Assembly: GCF_027925145.1 (NCBI RefSeq)
Contig: NZ_AP027130.1
Span: 248,001-312,000 of the forward strand
Source of the DNA: Thermodesulfomicrobium sp. WS
Lineage (GTDB): Bacteria; Desulfobacterota; Desulfovibrionia; Desulfovibrionales; Desulfomicrobiaceae
Reading direction: 5' to 3'
DNA length: 64,000 nucleotides
Position 1 is the stretch's first letter; each line of letters begins with the position of its first letter. The notes beneath the pieces were generated by a model. The model had not been told where the DNA came from. It did no database searches and saw only the letters and a program-made list of their open reading frames with translations. Below, piece by piece: positions 63,615-64,000 of the stretch. The translations under genes and the position numbers were made by a program.

Positions 63615-64000
63615 GACAAACCCCCAAGCATCCGTAGCTTTGACGCTCCTGGGGAACGAAGGCCGTCAGCCGGGCCGCCAACTCGTCGAAGTCCACGGCA
63701 TGCCCATCGAACTCCGGCCCATCCACGCAGGCAAAGCGGATCTCGCCGCCCACCCGCACCCGGCAGGCCCCGCACATGCCCATGCCATCCACCATGATGG
63801 AATTGAGGCTGACCACGGTCTTGATGCCCAAGGGCCGGGTGAGTTCGGCCACGGCGCGCATCATGGGCACCGGGCCCACCGCCACCACCTCGGCCACATC
63901 GGGATGAATCGCGAGATGCCGCCGCAAGGCATCGGTCACCAGCCCCCGCACCCCGCGGGAGCCGTCGTTGGTGGCCACCAGCACCTCGTGGCAGAAGCGG
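63607..64000 (-). CDS. NfnA-like FAD/NAD-binding subunit (5' end outside window)
   Basis: The last 131 residues of a sulfide/dihydroorotate dehydrogenase-like FAD-NAD protein are visible. It has 'VVAVGPVPMMRAVAEL' (NAD-binding region) and [2Fe-2S] ligands 'GMGMCGACRVRV' with 'FACVDGPEFDGH'. The frame is open through the window end ('RFCHEVLVATNDGS'), so the start lies beyond 64000. With NfnB it would form a NADP/NAD/ferredoxin bifurcating enzyme. It overlaps the nfnB start by 8 bases. It heads the operon with metG. Confidence 0.85.
   Translation of the reverse strand, partial: RFCHEVLVATNDGSRGVRGLVTDALRRHLAIHPDVAEVVAVGPVPMMRAVAELTRPLGIKTVVSLNSIMVDGMGMCGACRVRVGGEIRFACVDGPEFDGHAVDFDELAARLTAFVPQERQSYGCLGVCHG

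Overview
The window is high-GC, densely packed bacterial DNA with many start/stop overlaps (ATGA) on both strands. The gene content points to a free-living Gram-negative anaerobe, most likely a sulfate-reducing Desulfovibrio-type bacterium (Desulfobacterota). The pointers are an NfnAB-type NADPH:ferredoxin module next to a RicT-like gene and metG, a receiver-Lon fusion beside a TauE permease operon, heptose (LPS) genes, lipoproteins and an RND pump. This assignment is inferred from gene content and was not checked against a database.

Layout. 0-9 kb: TPR protein, small Cys protein, OpgG, the first of three AAA/PD-(D/E)XK genes, and an RND efflux pair. 9-10.6 kb: an eroded fourth AAA/PD-(D/E)XK copy, a frameshifted receiver-GGDEF gene and tRNA-Ala(GGC). 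10.6-17.3 kb: a co-oriented run of tandem ABC ATPase, glycosyltransferase-like protein, RecN, PyrK, PyrD and a small CxxC protein. 17.0-20.9 kb: a visibly less GC-rich island with three tightly coupled genes (predicted HEPN-like protein, KGGVGR-type ParA/MinD-like ATPase, P-loop ATPase). It is bracketed by a 229-bp, 99% identical duplication of nearly the whole CxxC gene and is the best candidate here for an undescribed (probably defensive) system. 21.3-25.4 kb: amtB-PII-glnD nitrogen control operon. 25.4-32.6 kb: a TauE/stress-protein operon divergent from a receiver-Lon protease, histidine kinase and NtrC-family regulator operon, with two matching dyads between them. 32.7-38.7 kb: LMW phosphatase/ArsC-like protein, orphan GspE with HldE adenylyltransferase, and a four-gene run containing a lipoprotein and CoaBC. 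38.8-43.1 kb: a perfect parS site, nucleotide-sugar epimerase, ParA, ParB and heptose kinase. 43.1-48.9 kb: orphan HsdR-N protein, divergent diadenylate-cyclase-domain protein, MscS channel and M48 peptidase. 49-54 kb: second AAA/PD-(D/E)XK gene, YchF, TrmJ, CheX-like protein and an unknown. 54.3-57.5 kb: a second Amt-PII pair whose PII lacks Tyr51, then a zinc-ribbon membrane protein. 57.6-64 kb: third AAA/PD-(D/E)XK gene, then a minus-strand operon NfnA (cut by the window end), NfnB, RicT-like, MetG.

How the genes fit together. Two ammonium-sensing modules, each with a plausible sigma-54 promoter, suggest layered nitrogen control: one PII can be uridylylated by GlnD and the other cannot. 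The receiver-Lon/kinase/NtrC operon looks like a phosphorelay whose outputs are regulated proteolysis and sigma-54 transcription, probably acting on the divergent TauE operon. parS with parAB places the window in a chromosome segregation locus, usually near the replication origin.
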